The notes beneath the pieces are model-generated. The model was not told the origin of the DNA and did not search any database. It was given only the letters and a program-made list of their open reading frames with translations. Positions 1-8,407 of a DNA stretch of 33,303 bases are shown piece after piece. This stretch comes from Thermoguttaceae bacterium (GTDB taxonomy: Bacteria > Planctomycetota > Planctomycetia > Pirellulales > Thermoguttaceae), in the NCBI GenBank assembly GCA_029975295.1, contig JARKPK010000087.1, positions 1-33,303 on the forward strand, read 5' to 3'. The translations under genes were made by a program, and so were the position numbers. Position 1 is the first letter of the stretch. Each line of letters opens with the position of its first letter.

Positions 1-2
1 GC

Positions 3-104
3 TACGACACGTATGACGGCCCGATCGTCAACGATCGGCCGTTCAACCGCGGCAACTCCAGCAGCCAGTGGTCGGGCGGCTTCGACATGATCTTCACCTT
101 CTAG
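3..104 (+). CDS. C-terminal end of an outer-membrane beta-barrel (porin-like) protein, partial
   Basis: Only the last 33 codons and the stop are inside the window; the start lies upstream. The frame ends in DMIFTF, a terminal aromatic strand typical of outer-membrane beta-barrel proteins recognised by the BAM machinery. Shortly before it is the stretch GNSSSQ, which also occurs at the same distance from the end of the next gene (GNSSSQFLFACDLVITF). The two are therefore tandem paralogues. The fragment is too short to name a family by itself; the assignment rests on similarity to its neighbour. A strong hairpin terminator follows about 60 bp downstream, so the two paralogues are probably separate transcription units. 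Confidence 0.7.
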   Translation, partial: YDTYDGPIVNDRPFNRGNSSSQWSGGFDMIFTF

Positions 105-164
105 CGCCGACGAACCCCGCGCGGCTCCCCGCCGCACGGGCGCACTCGTAAGTTGAGAAGCACC

Positions 165-210
165 CCACGGGCCGCCGACGACCACTGTTCCTCGGCGGCC
201 CGTGGCCTTT
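165..210 (+). terminator. Rho-independent terminator after the first porin gene
   Basis: A perfect 14-bp inverted repeat (165-178 with 192-205) encloses a 13-nt loop and is followed by CCTTTT. The very GC-rich stem and the short T-run fit an intrinsic terminator for the gene ending at 104. Confidence 0.75.
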
Positions 211-384
211 TGCCCCCAACCGAAACAATCCACACGTCGAGTTCGGCGGGATGCCGCCGAAAGACCCTCGCTTTCGCCGCTCGGTTTCGTCGTCTCGCCG
301 AACACTCACATCAGCAATTGTACAAATCGTCCGAGCCCCTCACCGGTTCGCTGCGACTATCGCCTCGACCTTAGGAGCGTCAAC

Positions 385-1614
385 GTGACTTCCTATCGCC
401 TCACTTTCGCTTCGTATGCCCTGTTGGCGTGTCTCTTTCTTTCGGCCGCGTGCGGAACAGCCTGGGCCGTCCCCGGCGCCTCCGAACGACCGTGGACCAT
501 GCCGCAGCCTGCGCTGTTAGAGTCGATGGGCTTTCAAATGGGCGGCTGGATTCAGCAAGGCATCACCTTGAACGATCGTCAGCCGAGCAACGGATTCAAT
601 GGCCCGGTCGGGCTGAACGATCTCGACCGCGAATGGCAGATGAATCAGCTTTGGCTCTATTTCGATCGCCCGTTGCGCAACAACGGCGAAGGCTGGGGAC
701 TGGGCGCGCATCTCGATCTGGTGTACGGCACCGACTGGCGCTTTGCGATCAACAACGGCCTGGAAGATCGCATCAACGGGCTGCACGGACAAACCTACGG
801 CATGGTCATTCCGCAGGCCTATGTCACCGTGGGCTACAACGATCTTTCGGTAAAGATGGGCCATTTCGCCAGTCCGATGCTGGTTTATGAAACCGTGCCT
901 ACCGTCGCCACGCCGCTCTATTCGCATTCGTATGCCATGGCCTTCTCCGAGGTGATTTTGGTGACCGGCGTGGTTGCCGACTACAAATTGACGGAGAATT
1001 TCACGCCGTTCTTCGGTTTCACCCGCGGCTGGATGCAATGGGAGGATAACAACGGCGCCCTCGATTGGACGGGCGGATTCCATTACACCTTTCGGCCGTG
1101 GAAAACCAAGATCAGCTACGCGGCCAACTGCGGTCCGCAAGACCCCGACGGACGCCAACAACGGTTCTCGCAGGTGGCCCTGGTTCGGCAGCCGCTAGGA
1201 CGCAAATGGGAGTACATCTTCCAAACGGACTACGGCTCCGAACTCTATGCCGCCCCGGGCGGCGGCACGGCCGACTGGTACGGCGTCTGCCAGTACCTGA
1301 ACTACTCCATCAATCCGCGTTGGCGCGCAATCGTTCGGGCGGAATGGTTTCGCGACGACGATGGCGCCCGCGTGTACGGTCCTCCGCCGGGCGCCGGCAT
1401 TCGCGCCTGGCCCGGCGCCCCGGGCTTTGCCGGCGACTTCTACGAACTGACCCTCGGCCTGAACTGGCGACCGCACCCCAACGTGCTCGTCCGCCCCGAA
1501 TGCCGCTGGGATTGGTATGAGGGCACGCTCAACTCGGCGGGCCAGCTTCCATTCAACGACGGCAACAGCAGCTCGCAGTTCCTCTTTGCCTGCGATCTGG
1601 TTATCACTTTCTGA
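385..1614 (+). CDS. Outer-membrane beta-barrel porin-like protein (OmpL/BBP2-like)
   Basis: 409 residues. I chose the GTG at 385 because AGGAG lies at 373-377, seven bases upstream, and translation then begins with a classical signal peptide (hydrophobic core about residues 8-24, ending near TAWA). The mature protein is rich in aromatic residues, glycine and alternating polar/non-polar strands, has no cysteine cluster, and ends in VITF, a C-terminal aromatic beta-signal. Early in the mature part is GGWIQQGITLNDRQP, followed by repeated strands such as AHLDLVYGTDWRF. This pattern matches the BBP2/OmpL-like putative porins common in Planctomycetes. The probable role is an outer-membrane channel or structural barrel; the substrate cannot be inferred. 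The open frame continues upstream to 202, but that part lies over the terminator and does not look like protein. Confidence 0.8.
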   Translation: MTSYRLTFASYALLACLFLSAACGTAWAVPGASERPWTMPQPALLESMGFQMGGWIQQGITLNDRQPSNGFNGPVGLNDLDREWQMNQLWLYFDRPLRNNGEGWGLGAHLDLVYGTDWRFAINNGLEDRINGLHGQTYGMVIPQAYVTVGYNDLSVKMGHFASPMLVYETVPTVATPLYSHSYAMAFSEVILVTGVVADYKLTENFTPFFGFTRGWMQWEDNNGALDWTGGFHYTFRPWKTKISYAANCGPQDPDGRQQRFSQVALVRQPLGRKWEYIFQTDYGSELYAAPGGGTADWYGVCQYLNYSINPRWRAIVRAEWFRDDDGARVYGPPPGAGIRAWPGAPGFAGDFYELTLGLNWRPHPNVLVRPECRWDWYEGTLNSAGQLPFNDGNSSSQFLFACDLVITF

Positions 1615-1700
1615 TCGGCCGTCAAGAAGAAAGCAGCAACCTGCCGCAGAAGCCGGAATCGCAACTCGCGGCCGACGCTCGTTCACATCTCCCCTGCTTT

Positions 1701-1744
1701 CGAGCCGCCCTGCGGATATTGCGATCCCAGGGCGGCTCGCTTTT
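1701..1744 (+). terminator. Rho-independent terminator after the second porin gene
   Basis: A 12-bp perfect inverted repeat (1701-1712 with 1728-1739) with a 15-nt loop is followed by CTTTT. It lies 86 bp after the stop of the porin gene. The rest of 1615-1960 holds no convincing gene. Confidence 0.7.
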
Positions 1745-1960
1745 GCGCGCAGACCGTTGCCTCGCATCGCACCGCCGACGTCGAAGCATGATACACTGCC
1801 GACCGTTGCTCCATCCGATTAACACACGCCAACGCACACTCCAATCGTTGTGTGCCGCTGCGATTTATGCTAATGATAATCGCTGTCGGCCGCTCGGCTG
1901 ATGCGAGTGCGTGAAACGCAACGCCCTGTTCGAGAAAACAGCTTGTTCGGGAATGCCGCT

Positions 1961-3715
1961 ATGATTGTTCCATCGGTCTTCCGTTGCCCGGTCGTTGCAG
2001 CCGCGGTTGTGGTTTGCTTCGTGCCGGCAATACCTGGGAGCGAATCGGCTTCGTCTTGGGCCGCAGCAGGCGAGCCGGCGCCCGCGGTGGAGGCCGGCCG
2101 AGTGGTTCGGGTCGAACAAAGCCACGACGGCAATGCGTTCGACTACCGTGTGGTCGGCATCGAACGCAAGGACGTGTACAACGTCATCCGACTCACCTAT
2201 CCGTCGCCGATTGAAACTACTTTACCGCAAAACAACACGATTCCCGCCGAATACTATCTGCCGCACGGGGCAACCGATGGCGCGCCGCGGCCTGCGGTCA
2301 TCTGCCTGCACATCCTCGACGGCAATCTTGAACTGGTGCGCATCTGTTGCAGTTCGCTGGCTTCGCGCGGGGTACCCGCCGTTCTTTTCCTGCTGCCCTA
2401 TTACGGCGAGCGCGGCGACGGTTCGGGCCACCGCGGGCTGTTGAGCAACACGGAGCTGCTGGCCGAGGCCGTGCGGCAAGCCTCGGCTGACGTGCGGCGA
2501 ACCGTCGATGTGCTGCAAGCTCGCCCCGAGGTCGATCCGCAGCAGATTGGCGTTTGCGGCATCAGTCTCGGTGCGCTGATCGCGGCCTCGGCCTACGCCG
2601 AAGACCCGCGTCTGCATCGCGCGGCGTTGATCCTCGGCGGCGGCGACCTGGCGGAAATTATCGCCCATGCCAACGAAACGCGCCGACTGCGCGAGGCGAT
2701 CGCCCAACTCTCTCCCGAAGATCAAGCCCGAGCGAAAAAGGCGATTGCCCAAGCCGATCCGCTGCGGACTGCGGCCCAGGCTCGGGCCCGCGCGGAAAAA
2801 GGACTTGTGCTGATGATCAATGCCGTTGACGATGAGGTGATTCCGCCGCGTTGCGCGCGGAAGCTGGCCGAGGCCTACGGCATGGCCGATCGTGTGCGCT
2901 GGCTGGAAGGCTTAGGACATTACACGGCGTTGGCCGCCCTGCCGGGCATTCTCCGCGAGGTCAACGCGTTTTTCGCCGGTGATTTGCCCATGGGCGTTTC
3001 CGCCCCGGCGCCCGCCGAGAACGGCCCGGCCCGACTCGCCGCACAAGTGGTCCGCGACGCCATTGCGATGATCGTCCGCCCGCCCGCCGAAGGTCGCTGC
3101 CACTTCGCCGATGCAACCGTGACGATCAACCAGCCGAAAGGCGCACTGCGCATTCCTGTTCGATGGATCCACGGTGATCGCGGCCGATTCCGTCTTTCGG
3201 CCGATGTGCCCCAGTTCGGTGCGATCGAACTAGGACAAGACGATCGGCCCTGGCTTCGCGCGGGCGACCGGGCCGTGTTCGTCGGCCGCGATGCGGTCGA
3301 AAAGCCGCCGACGCTGCTCGCGCTGATCGACGCCGAGGCGCAAACCAAGATCAAGTCGGTCGCCGGGGCAATCGATGGCGCGCTGGCCGTGCCGGCGGTG
3401 CTCGATTCACTCGCGAAATTCGAAATCGAGCGGCCCGACGACGGCTCGACCATCGTCCGCATTCTTCCCTTCCGCAAGCAAGTTGGGCCCGTGACGGTGC
3501 GGTGGTCGGCGGGCAGCCGATCGCCGAACCAAATCGAATTCGATGTCGAACGAACGAAGGGGCGCGCTGAAATTCGCGTGTGGCAGCTCGACGGGCCGTC
3601 GCGGCCCGAGCTGTTCGTCCCGCCCAAGAACATCAAACAGGAAATGGTTGACTCGGCAGACCTGCACCGCATGTTCGCCGCGGTTATTCACTTCTTGTTG
3701 GAGCAAGCCCAATGA
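1961..3715 (+). CDS. Secreted alpha/beta hydrolase with an extra C-terminal domain
   Basis: 584 residues from the ATG at 1961. The frame is open back to 1901, but only from 1961 does it begin with a signal peptide (hydrophobic residues about 10-24). The N-terminal half (about 60-345) is an alpha/beta-hydrolase of the dienelactone-hydrolase/acetyl-xylan-esterase type. The nucleophile elbow is GISLG with Ser202, the acid is probably Asp290 or Asp291 in NAVDDEVIP, and the base is His320 in GLGHYTAL; all three are present and in order. Residues about 350-584 form a second, mostly beta domain that I do not recognise. It probably acts in the periplasm on an ester or related bond; the substrate is unknown. 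Its stop codon overlaps the start of the next gene (ATGA), so the two are translationally coupled. Confidence 0.8.
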   Translation: MIVPSVFRCPVVAAAVVVCFVPAIPGSESASSWAAAGEPAPAVEAGRVVRVEQSHDGNAFDYRVVGIERKDVYNVIRLTYPSPIETTLPQNNTIPAEYYLPHGATDGAPRPAVICLHILDGNLELVRICCSSLASRGVPAVLFLLPYYGERGDGSGHRGLLSNTELLAEAVRQASADVRRTVDVLQARPEVDPQQIGVCGISLGALIAASAYAEDPRLHRAALILGGGDLAEIIAHANETRRLREAIAQLSPEDQARAKKAIAQADPLRTAAQARARAEKGLVLMINAVDDEVIPPRCARKLAEAYGMADRVRWLEGLGHYTALAALPGILREVNAFFAGDLPMGVSAPAPAENGPARLAAQVVRDAIAMIVRPPAEGRCHFADATVTINQPKGALRIPVRWIHGDRGRFRLSADVPQFGAIELGQDDRPWLRAGDRAVFVGRDAVEKPPTLLALIDAEAQTKIKSVAGAIDGALAVPAVLDSLAKFEIERPDDGSTIVRILPFRKQVGPVTVRWSAGSRSPNQIEFDVERTKGRAEIRVWQLDGPSRPELFVPPKNIKQEMVDSADLHRMFAAVIHFLLEQAQ

Positions 3716-5004
3716 ACGAGTTTGAATCGCCGGTGAACAGCAAGGATTTTGGAAACAACCGGCTCTCCCGGCGCGAAATGCTGCGCTGGGCCGGGCATTG
3801 GTCGGCCGCAATCGGCGCCACAGCGCTCGTTGGGCCATCGTTTGCGGCCACCGTGTCCGACGCGCAGCCCGCAGCATCGCCCGAGGCGCCGGCCGCGCAT
3901 CCGATTCGCACCGGTGCTCCCGAGATCGTCCGCTGGGCCAAAAACGGGAGCGGTCTGCTTTGCCGGCTGGCGGGCAAAACCGTTGTGCTGCTTGAGGGCG
4001 ACGCTCGGCAGATGGGCGCAGCGCACGGCGAGCTTCTCGCGCCCCAGGTGCGAAAGTTGATCGAGCGCGTGGTCTATTTCGTGGGAGCGGCCGACTCCGT
4101 GCAGTCGGGCCGATGGTTCATCGAGCACATGGCCGAGATCGAACACCGCACGCTGCCGCACATTCCGCAACGGTTCCTTGACGAATGCGACGCCCTGGCC
4201 GAAGCTGCCGGCGTATCCCGTCGCGATGCCCGATACGGCAATCTCTTCCCCGAGCGGTTCCATTGCAGCGGCGTGGCCGTGCGCGGCAAGGCAACCAAAG
4301 ACGGCCAAGTTCTCCACGCGCGCGTGCTCGACTACATGCGCGACATCAGCCTGCAAACATGCGCGGCCGTGATGGTCTTTCGGCCGAAGGATTGCTACGC
4401 GTGGATGAGCTTGGGTTATTCGGGCTTCGTCGGCACAGTAACGGCCATGAATGAAAAAGGTTTGGCCATCGGCGAGATGGGCGGGCGTGGCGAAGGCCGA
4501 TGGGACGGCATGCCGATGAGCTTCCTGCTGCGCGATGTGGCCGAGCGGGCCGCCAACGTGGCTGAAGCGTTGGAACTGCTGCGCACTACCCCTCGAACCT
4601 GCGAGTATTATTACGTGCTGAGCGACCGCTCGGGCGAGATCGCGGCCATTCATGCCGAGCCGGATCGCTTCGACGTGCTCCGCGCCGGCGAGAACCACCC
4701 CCTATTGCCGCCCGCCTTGGAAGACACCGTGCTCGTTTCAGGACCGGATCGCGCCGAGCATCTCAGCCGGCGGTTGAAGCAGCACTATGGCCGGATCGAC
4801 GCAGCGACGATGATCGAAATCATCAAACGCCCGGTGGCCATGGCGTCGAACCTGCACAACGCCGTCTTCGCGCCGCAAAGGCTCGACATGTGGTTCGCCG
4901 ACGCCGGCAAACACACGCCCGCCTGCGACGAACCCTACACGCACTGCAATATGCGGCAGTTGCTCGAATTCTTCGATAAGGCGAAGCGAGATCGGCCTTC
5001 ATAG
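3712..5004 (+). CDS. Tat-exported C45-family autoproteolytic acyltransferase/hydrolase
   Basis: 430 residues. The N-terminus carries a twin-arginine motif (SRREML, residues 19-24) and a hydrophobic stretch, so a folded protein is probably exported. The core resembles the acyl-CoA:isopenicillin N acyltransferase (MEROPS C45) branch of Ntn hydrolases. It has MGAAHGELL early on, then Cys185 in HCSGVAVRGKA as the likely N-terminal nucleophile after self-cleavage, followed by LHARVLDY, which corresponds to the conserved Arg/Asp segment after the nucleophile. Members cleave or transfer acyl groups on amide bonds; the substrate here is unknown. The start overlaps the stop of the alpha/beta hydrolase by four bases, so the two enzymes are made together and may act on the same compound. 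Family assignment is fairly firm, activity is inferred. Confidence 0.78.
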   Translation: MNEFESPVNSKDFGNNRLSRREMLRWAGHWSAAIGATALVGPSFAATVSDAQPAASPEAPAAHPIRTGAPEIVRWAKNGSGLLCRLAGKTVVLLEGDARQMGAAHGELLAPQVRKLIERVVYFVGAADSVQSGRWFIEHMAEIEHRTLPHIPQRFLDECDALAEAAGVSRRDARYGNLFPERFHCSGVAVRGKATKDGQVLHARVLDYMRDISLQTCAAVMVFRPKDCYAWMSLGYSGFVGTVTAMNEKGLAIGEMGGRGEGRWDGMPMSFLLRDVAERAANVAEALELLRTTPRTCEYYYVLSDRSGEIAAIHAEPDRFDVLRAGENHPLLPPALEDTVLVSGPDRAEHLSRRLKQHYGRIDAATMIEIIKRPVAMASNLHNAVFAPQRLDMWFADAGKHTPACDEPYTHCNMRQLLEFFDKAKRDRPS

Positions 5005-5225
5005 TGTGAATACACTACAGGTTCGATGCGGCCGTGCCCACGTGCGTCAGCGAACTCGGCAGCTGCGTTTGCCGGCCGAACGAGGCAGTATTGCGTGGGG
5101 TCCATTTGCCGACCCGGGGCCCGGCAGTTGGCTGGATGTGCCACCGTTGGCAAGCGGATAGGCTTTCAAGCGCGTGCCGCGGCGCGATTGTTCGGAAGTA
5201 CGGCACTAGTGATATGCCGGGCCAA

Positions 5226-5245
5226 TTCCGAACAACATTTCGGAA
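5226..5245 (-). terminator. Weak hairpin downstream of the radical SAM gene
   Basis: A 7-bp inverted repeat (5226-5232 with 5239-5245) with a 6-nt loop sits about 8 bp past the stop of the minus-strand gene. On that strand it is followed only by TTGG, so it is a weak terminator candidate. The remainder of the convergent spacer 5005-5252 shows nothing I can support. Confidence 0.3.
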
Positions 5246-5252
5246 AGCCGGC

Positions 5253-6698
5253 CTACTGCGAACGCGGCAGATGCGGTTCGTCGCGCCGCAAGCCGCGACG
5301 GCCGAGCGCTGCCCGGCCCATGGGTTGAGGAACGCCCTCGTGCCCGCCCGGCCCATCGGCCTGACTCAATGCCGCCTCACGGTCGGCGAACCAACGCGGC
5401 CAAAGCGATCCGGCATTGTCGCGGAGCCACGCCCAACGGAAATAGAAGCGGCGGAAACACGTCGCATGCCACTTCTCCATCTGTTCGCGCGAGAGATGCT
5501 CGTAGCGCAACACCGGGGTATAGACGTTGTATTTGCCGTAATCGAAGTCGTCGATGCGGTCGCGAATCTCAGCGAAGAACGGTGTGCCCGGATAGGGAGT
5601 GACAATATTGAAGTTGGCGAACGTCGGGTTGACGCGCAGGGCGTAGTCGAGCACCGCGCGGATGCTCTCATCGGTATCTTCCGGGAACCCGATCATGAAA
5701 CCGGCCACCGTGCGAATGCCCAACCGGCGGCAGGTGGCGATGAACTCCACTTGGCGATCGTCGGCAACGCCCGCGCGCCGATAACGGCGCAGTGTTTCCG
5801 CACTGGGCGTCTCCAGACCGACGGTCACACTCGTTAGCCCCACGCGGCGGAGCACCCGCAGCACCTCCGGCGGCAGGTGTTCGATCCGCGACTCGACCGA
5901 AAACTCGATCGGCTGCGGCAAACGACCGATCAAGTCTGCAAGGCGGTAAACCTGGTCGCGATCGCGGCCCCACAGCGGATCGCGGAACTTGAACGAACGA
6001 AACCCCCAGTGAAAGACATCGTGCTGAATCTCATCGACTACGGCCTCCGGGCTGCGGAGCCGCACCTTATTGCCGAACATCACGTAGGGACAATAGTTGC
6101 AACGGAACGAACAGCCGCGGCTAGCCTGAATCAGCGCCGTGGGAAATCGCGTGAAATCATAGCCGATACGAAATCGCCGCGGCTCGAACGGCGACCAATC
6201 AGGCAGCGGCAGAGCGTCGAGGTCTTCTACATCGCCCAACTCAACACACTGCCCGCGTTGCGCGATCGCGCGATCTAAGTGGTGGTAGAGCTGCTCCGGT
6301 TCGCCGTCAATTAGCGTTACGGGCAGCGACTCCCAGTGATCGGCCAGTGCCCGGGCCGCAGCGCCCACCACCAGCACAGTCGCCTCCGGCCGACGCCGCA
6401 CCAGTTCCTCCACCACCGACCGCTCGTGGTCATGCGTTTGCAGCGAAGGGCAGAAAACGTAAACGTCGGCCCCGTCCGGCGGACGATCGACCACATAACG
6501 AACTTCGTGCCCCAAACGACGCAACGCGCCGGCCAAATGGGCGAACACCAAGGCCGTCGGTCGGCGGTCGCGGGTGAAGAACCAACGGATCAGCCGATTT
6601 CGCAAGCCGGCCCGACGCGGATAAAGCCCCACGCCCAAACCGCCGGCGAAATCCTTCGACGACTCGATCCTCCATGTATCCCACAGAACCACTCGCAT
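5253..6698 (-). CDS. B12-binding-type radical SAM protein
   Basis: 481 residues. The ATG at 6698 is preferred over an upstream start because AAGGA lies seven bases before it and the sequence then begins MRVVLWDTWR, the first strand of a Rossmann-like domain. The N-terminal part (about 1-150) resembles the cobalamin-binding domain that precedes many radical SAM enzymes. The radical SAM core follows, with the 4Fe-4S motif CxxxCxxC at Cys196, Cys200 and Cys203 (GCSFRCNYCPY). Later come SVTVGLETPS, GFMIGFPEDTDES and PYPGTPFF, all typical of the B12-binding radical SAM superfamily. These enzymes often perform methylations or rearrangements; the substrate cannot be told. The nearest gene in the same direction is the kinase 408 bp upstream, too far to assume an operon. 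Confidence 0.85.
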   Translation of the reverse strand: MRVVLWDTWRIESSKDFAGGLGVGLYPRRAGLRNRLIRWFFTRDRRPTALVFAHLAGALRRLGHEVRYVVDRPPDGADVYVFCPSLQTHDHERSVVEELVRRRPEATVLVVGAAARALADHWESLPVTLIDGEPEQLYHHLDRAIAQRGQCVELGDVEDLDALPLPDWSPFEPRRFRIGYDFTRFPTALIQASRGCSFRCNYCPYVMFGNKVRLRSPEAVVDEIQHDVFHWGFRSFKFRDPLWGRDRDQVYRLADLIGRLPQPIEFSVESRIEHLPPEVLRVLRRVGLTSVTVGLETPSAETLRRYRRAGVADDRQVEFIATCRRLGIRTVAGFMIGFPEDTDESIRAVLDYALRVNPTFANFNIVTPYPGTPFFAEIRDRIDDFDYGKYNVYTPVLRYEHLSREQMEKWHATCFRRFYFRWAWLRDNAGSLWPRWFADREAALSQADGPGGHEGVPQPMGRAALGRRGLRRDEPHLPRSQ

Positions 6699-7106
6699 CC
6701 CGCAATCCTTTGCACCGCGTGGCTCGGCAACCAACCCATTTCGGCCGGAAGCAATCAGAAGCCATTGCCAACAGAAACCTTGGTCGATGGCGGCAGGGTT
6801 TCTACGTTCCGCTCAATAGCCTAACCGAGATTGCCCAACCCGCCAACAGCAGTTGACATTGCTCTTTTCTGATCCCCATGAGGGCGTTGTCCGCTCAGCA
6901 GATTCACAACGCCCGCCCTCCGCTGCGGGCTGAACGGCAAACAACAGCCCCCAAGCCTTCCTAATCCTCCAGGCTTGCCTATTTATCAAATCGGCACCAT
7001 GCCCCCTACAGCTCGATTCGAACAGCCGTTCGCCCCGGGCAAACTGCCGACAAGGCCGGCCAGCCGCAGCAGACTCGTGCCGGGCTGTGCTCGGCCGACT
7101 GGGCAT
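6699..7106. other. Intergenic region with one hairpin
   Basis: No gene is supported. A 9-bp inverted repeat (6882-6890 with 6906-6914, loop 15 nt) lies in the middle but has no adjacent T-run on either strand. A TTGACA at 6853 on the plus strand has no matching -10 box and no gene downstream. Confidence 0.5.
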
Positions 7107-7769
7107 TTACCCCTGCACGGGCAACCCCAACGCGCCGTGCAACGACCTCCAGAGAGCGTCGGCCGTCGTGTGGGGGCCTACCGCCAAAGCAACAACCTTG
7201 CGCCCTCGATCGCGGTAGAAATCGATCAGTGGACGCGTGCGCTGCTCGTACCACGCAAGCTTTCGAGAAACCTCGTCCAGGCTGTCGTCGCTGCGGTCGC
7301 GCCGGTCGCCGCCGATGTCCGATTCGATCCGCGCCCAAACCACCTCCGCGTCGCACTCAAGCACTGCCAGCAGTTCCACCCGAGCGAGCGATTCCATGGC
7401 CTTCGCTTGCCCGACATGACGCGGCAAGCCGTTGAGAACCACCAAATCAGCCGGCTGCACGGAACGCTCAACCAAGAATCCGGAAAACACGCGAGCCGCC
7501 AGCGGAAAGTGCTGATCTTCGAGCAATACACCCGACCGAAGCACATCGCGGAGGAACGTTAATTCAGAGGGCGAGAATCGCTGGTCAGGCTGATTGCGAT
7601 CGACCAACGCCCGCAACTGCCCTCCGAAGTCGAAGTGGAAACACCTTCGCCCCCCCAGGCCGCGATACGACAGCATTTCGCCCAGCGGGGTTTTGCCGGC
7701 ACCCGTCGGACCAACAAGCAACATCGCCGTTTGCAACTCCGTTCCGCTGGTTGCGTCGCTTCCGATCAT
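7107..7769 (-). CDS. Adenylate-kinase-like nucleoside monophosphate kinase
   Basis: 220 residues; start supported by GAGGG about eight bases upstream of the ATG. The protein has a P-loop GPTGAGKT (residues 20-27). Further on is LNGLPRH (residues 112-118), at the place of the adenylate kinase signature DGFPRT, and a C-terminal segment RRDRSDDSLDEVSRKL resembling the R-x-DD lid/core signature of adenylate kinases. The length (about 220 aa) is normal for the family. Two deviations are visible: Asn113 replaces the aspartate of the DGFPR signature, and Pro28 follows the P-loop Thr27. It probably phosphorylates a nucleoside monophosphate or a related small substrate with ATP. It may be a divergent paralogue rather than the main Adk, which usually lies in the ribosomal protein cluster. 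Confidence 0.72.
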   Translation of the reverse strand: MIGSDATSGTELQTAMLLVGPTGAGKTPLGEMLSYRGLGGRRCFHFDFGGQLRALVDRNQPDQRFSPSELTFLRDVLRSGVLLEDQHFPLAARVFSGFLVERSVQPADLVVLNGLPRHVGQAKAMESLARVELLAVLECDAEVVWARIESDIGGDRRDRSDDSLDEVSRKLAWYEQRTRPLIDFYRDRGRKVVALAVGPHTTADALWRSLHGALGLPVQG

Positions 7770-8407
7770 CGCAGATGCCCTCGCCTATTGGCCCGACACG
7801 CCGAAAGAGGACGCAAACACATCTCCGCGAGCACCAACGGCAACGGTTCTCACCCCCGAGTTAGCCAACCGCCTAAATACGCCGCTTCAACCGCGGGCCG
7901 AATCCATCTCGGAGACCCTCCGCAAGGCGTCAATGCGGCAGAAACCTCCGACGAGTCCGGCACACGTCACCGCGTCCAAAGCATCGACAGGCCCGCCCCC
8001 CCGAACGAGCGAAGCCGCACTGCCGTTCGCTTTCGGGCTGTCCGCGGTTGCGATTCGAGCCCGCCCGAAACGTTGCGTGCCGGCTAAGGAACGAATTATA
8101 ATCATGTCTGCGTGTTCAAAGCTCGCCGGTCGCCGGGCAAAGGCGCGATCGCCCTGTGGCGAAGAGCCTCCTGCGGCGACGACAGAAAATGGGCAGCTTA
8201 GAGGGAGCCGCGAAAATCGGAAAGCGGCCCGGGCGAGCGAGAAATGAAATTGGCCGATTCGCTGCGTCAACGACCGCTTTGCCGATCGTCCAGGTCGGCT
8301 TTGGTAATCGGCCATCACCCGACCAGTTTGGCGGCTCGAACCGCTCGGCCTTCCCCCGCGTATTGTGTACAGAGTTCTGCCGTTTCTTAGCACGAGGACC
8401 AACCAAG
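7770..8407. other. Divergent intergenic region
   Basis: 638 bp between the minus-strand kinase and the plus-strand isomerase-like gene. Open frames cross it on both strands, but none has a start signal or a recognisable protein. It contains one good plus-strand promoter candidate (listed separately) about 300 bp before the next gene. Confidence 0.5.
8073..8102 (+). promoter_or_regulatory. Candidate sigma-70-type promoter
   Basis: TTGCGT at 8073-8078 and a perfect TATAAT at 8097-8102 are separated by 18 bases. If used, transcription would start near 8109 and leave a leader of about 300 nt before the ATG at 8408. Confidence 0.4.

Noticed and set aside
6853-6880. Consensus TTGACA on the plus strand
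   Set aside because: No -10 element at the right distance and no plus-strand gene downstream.
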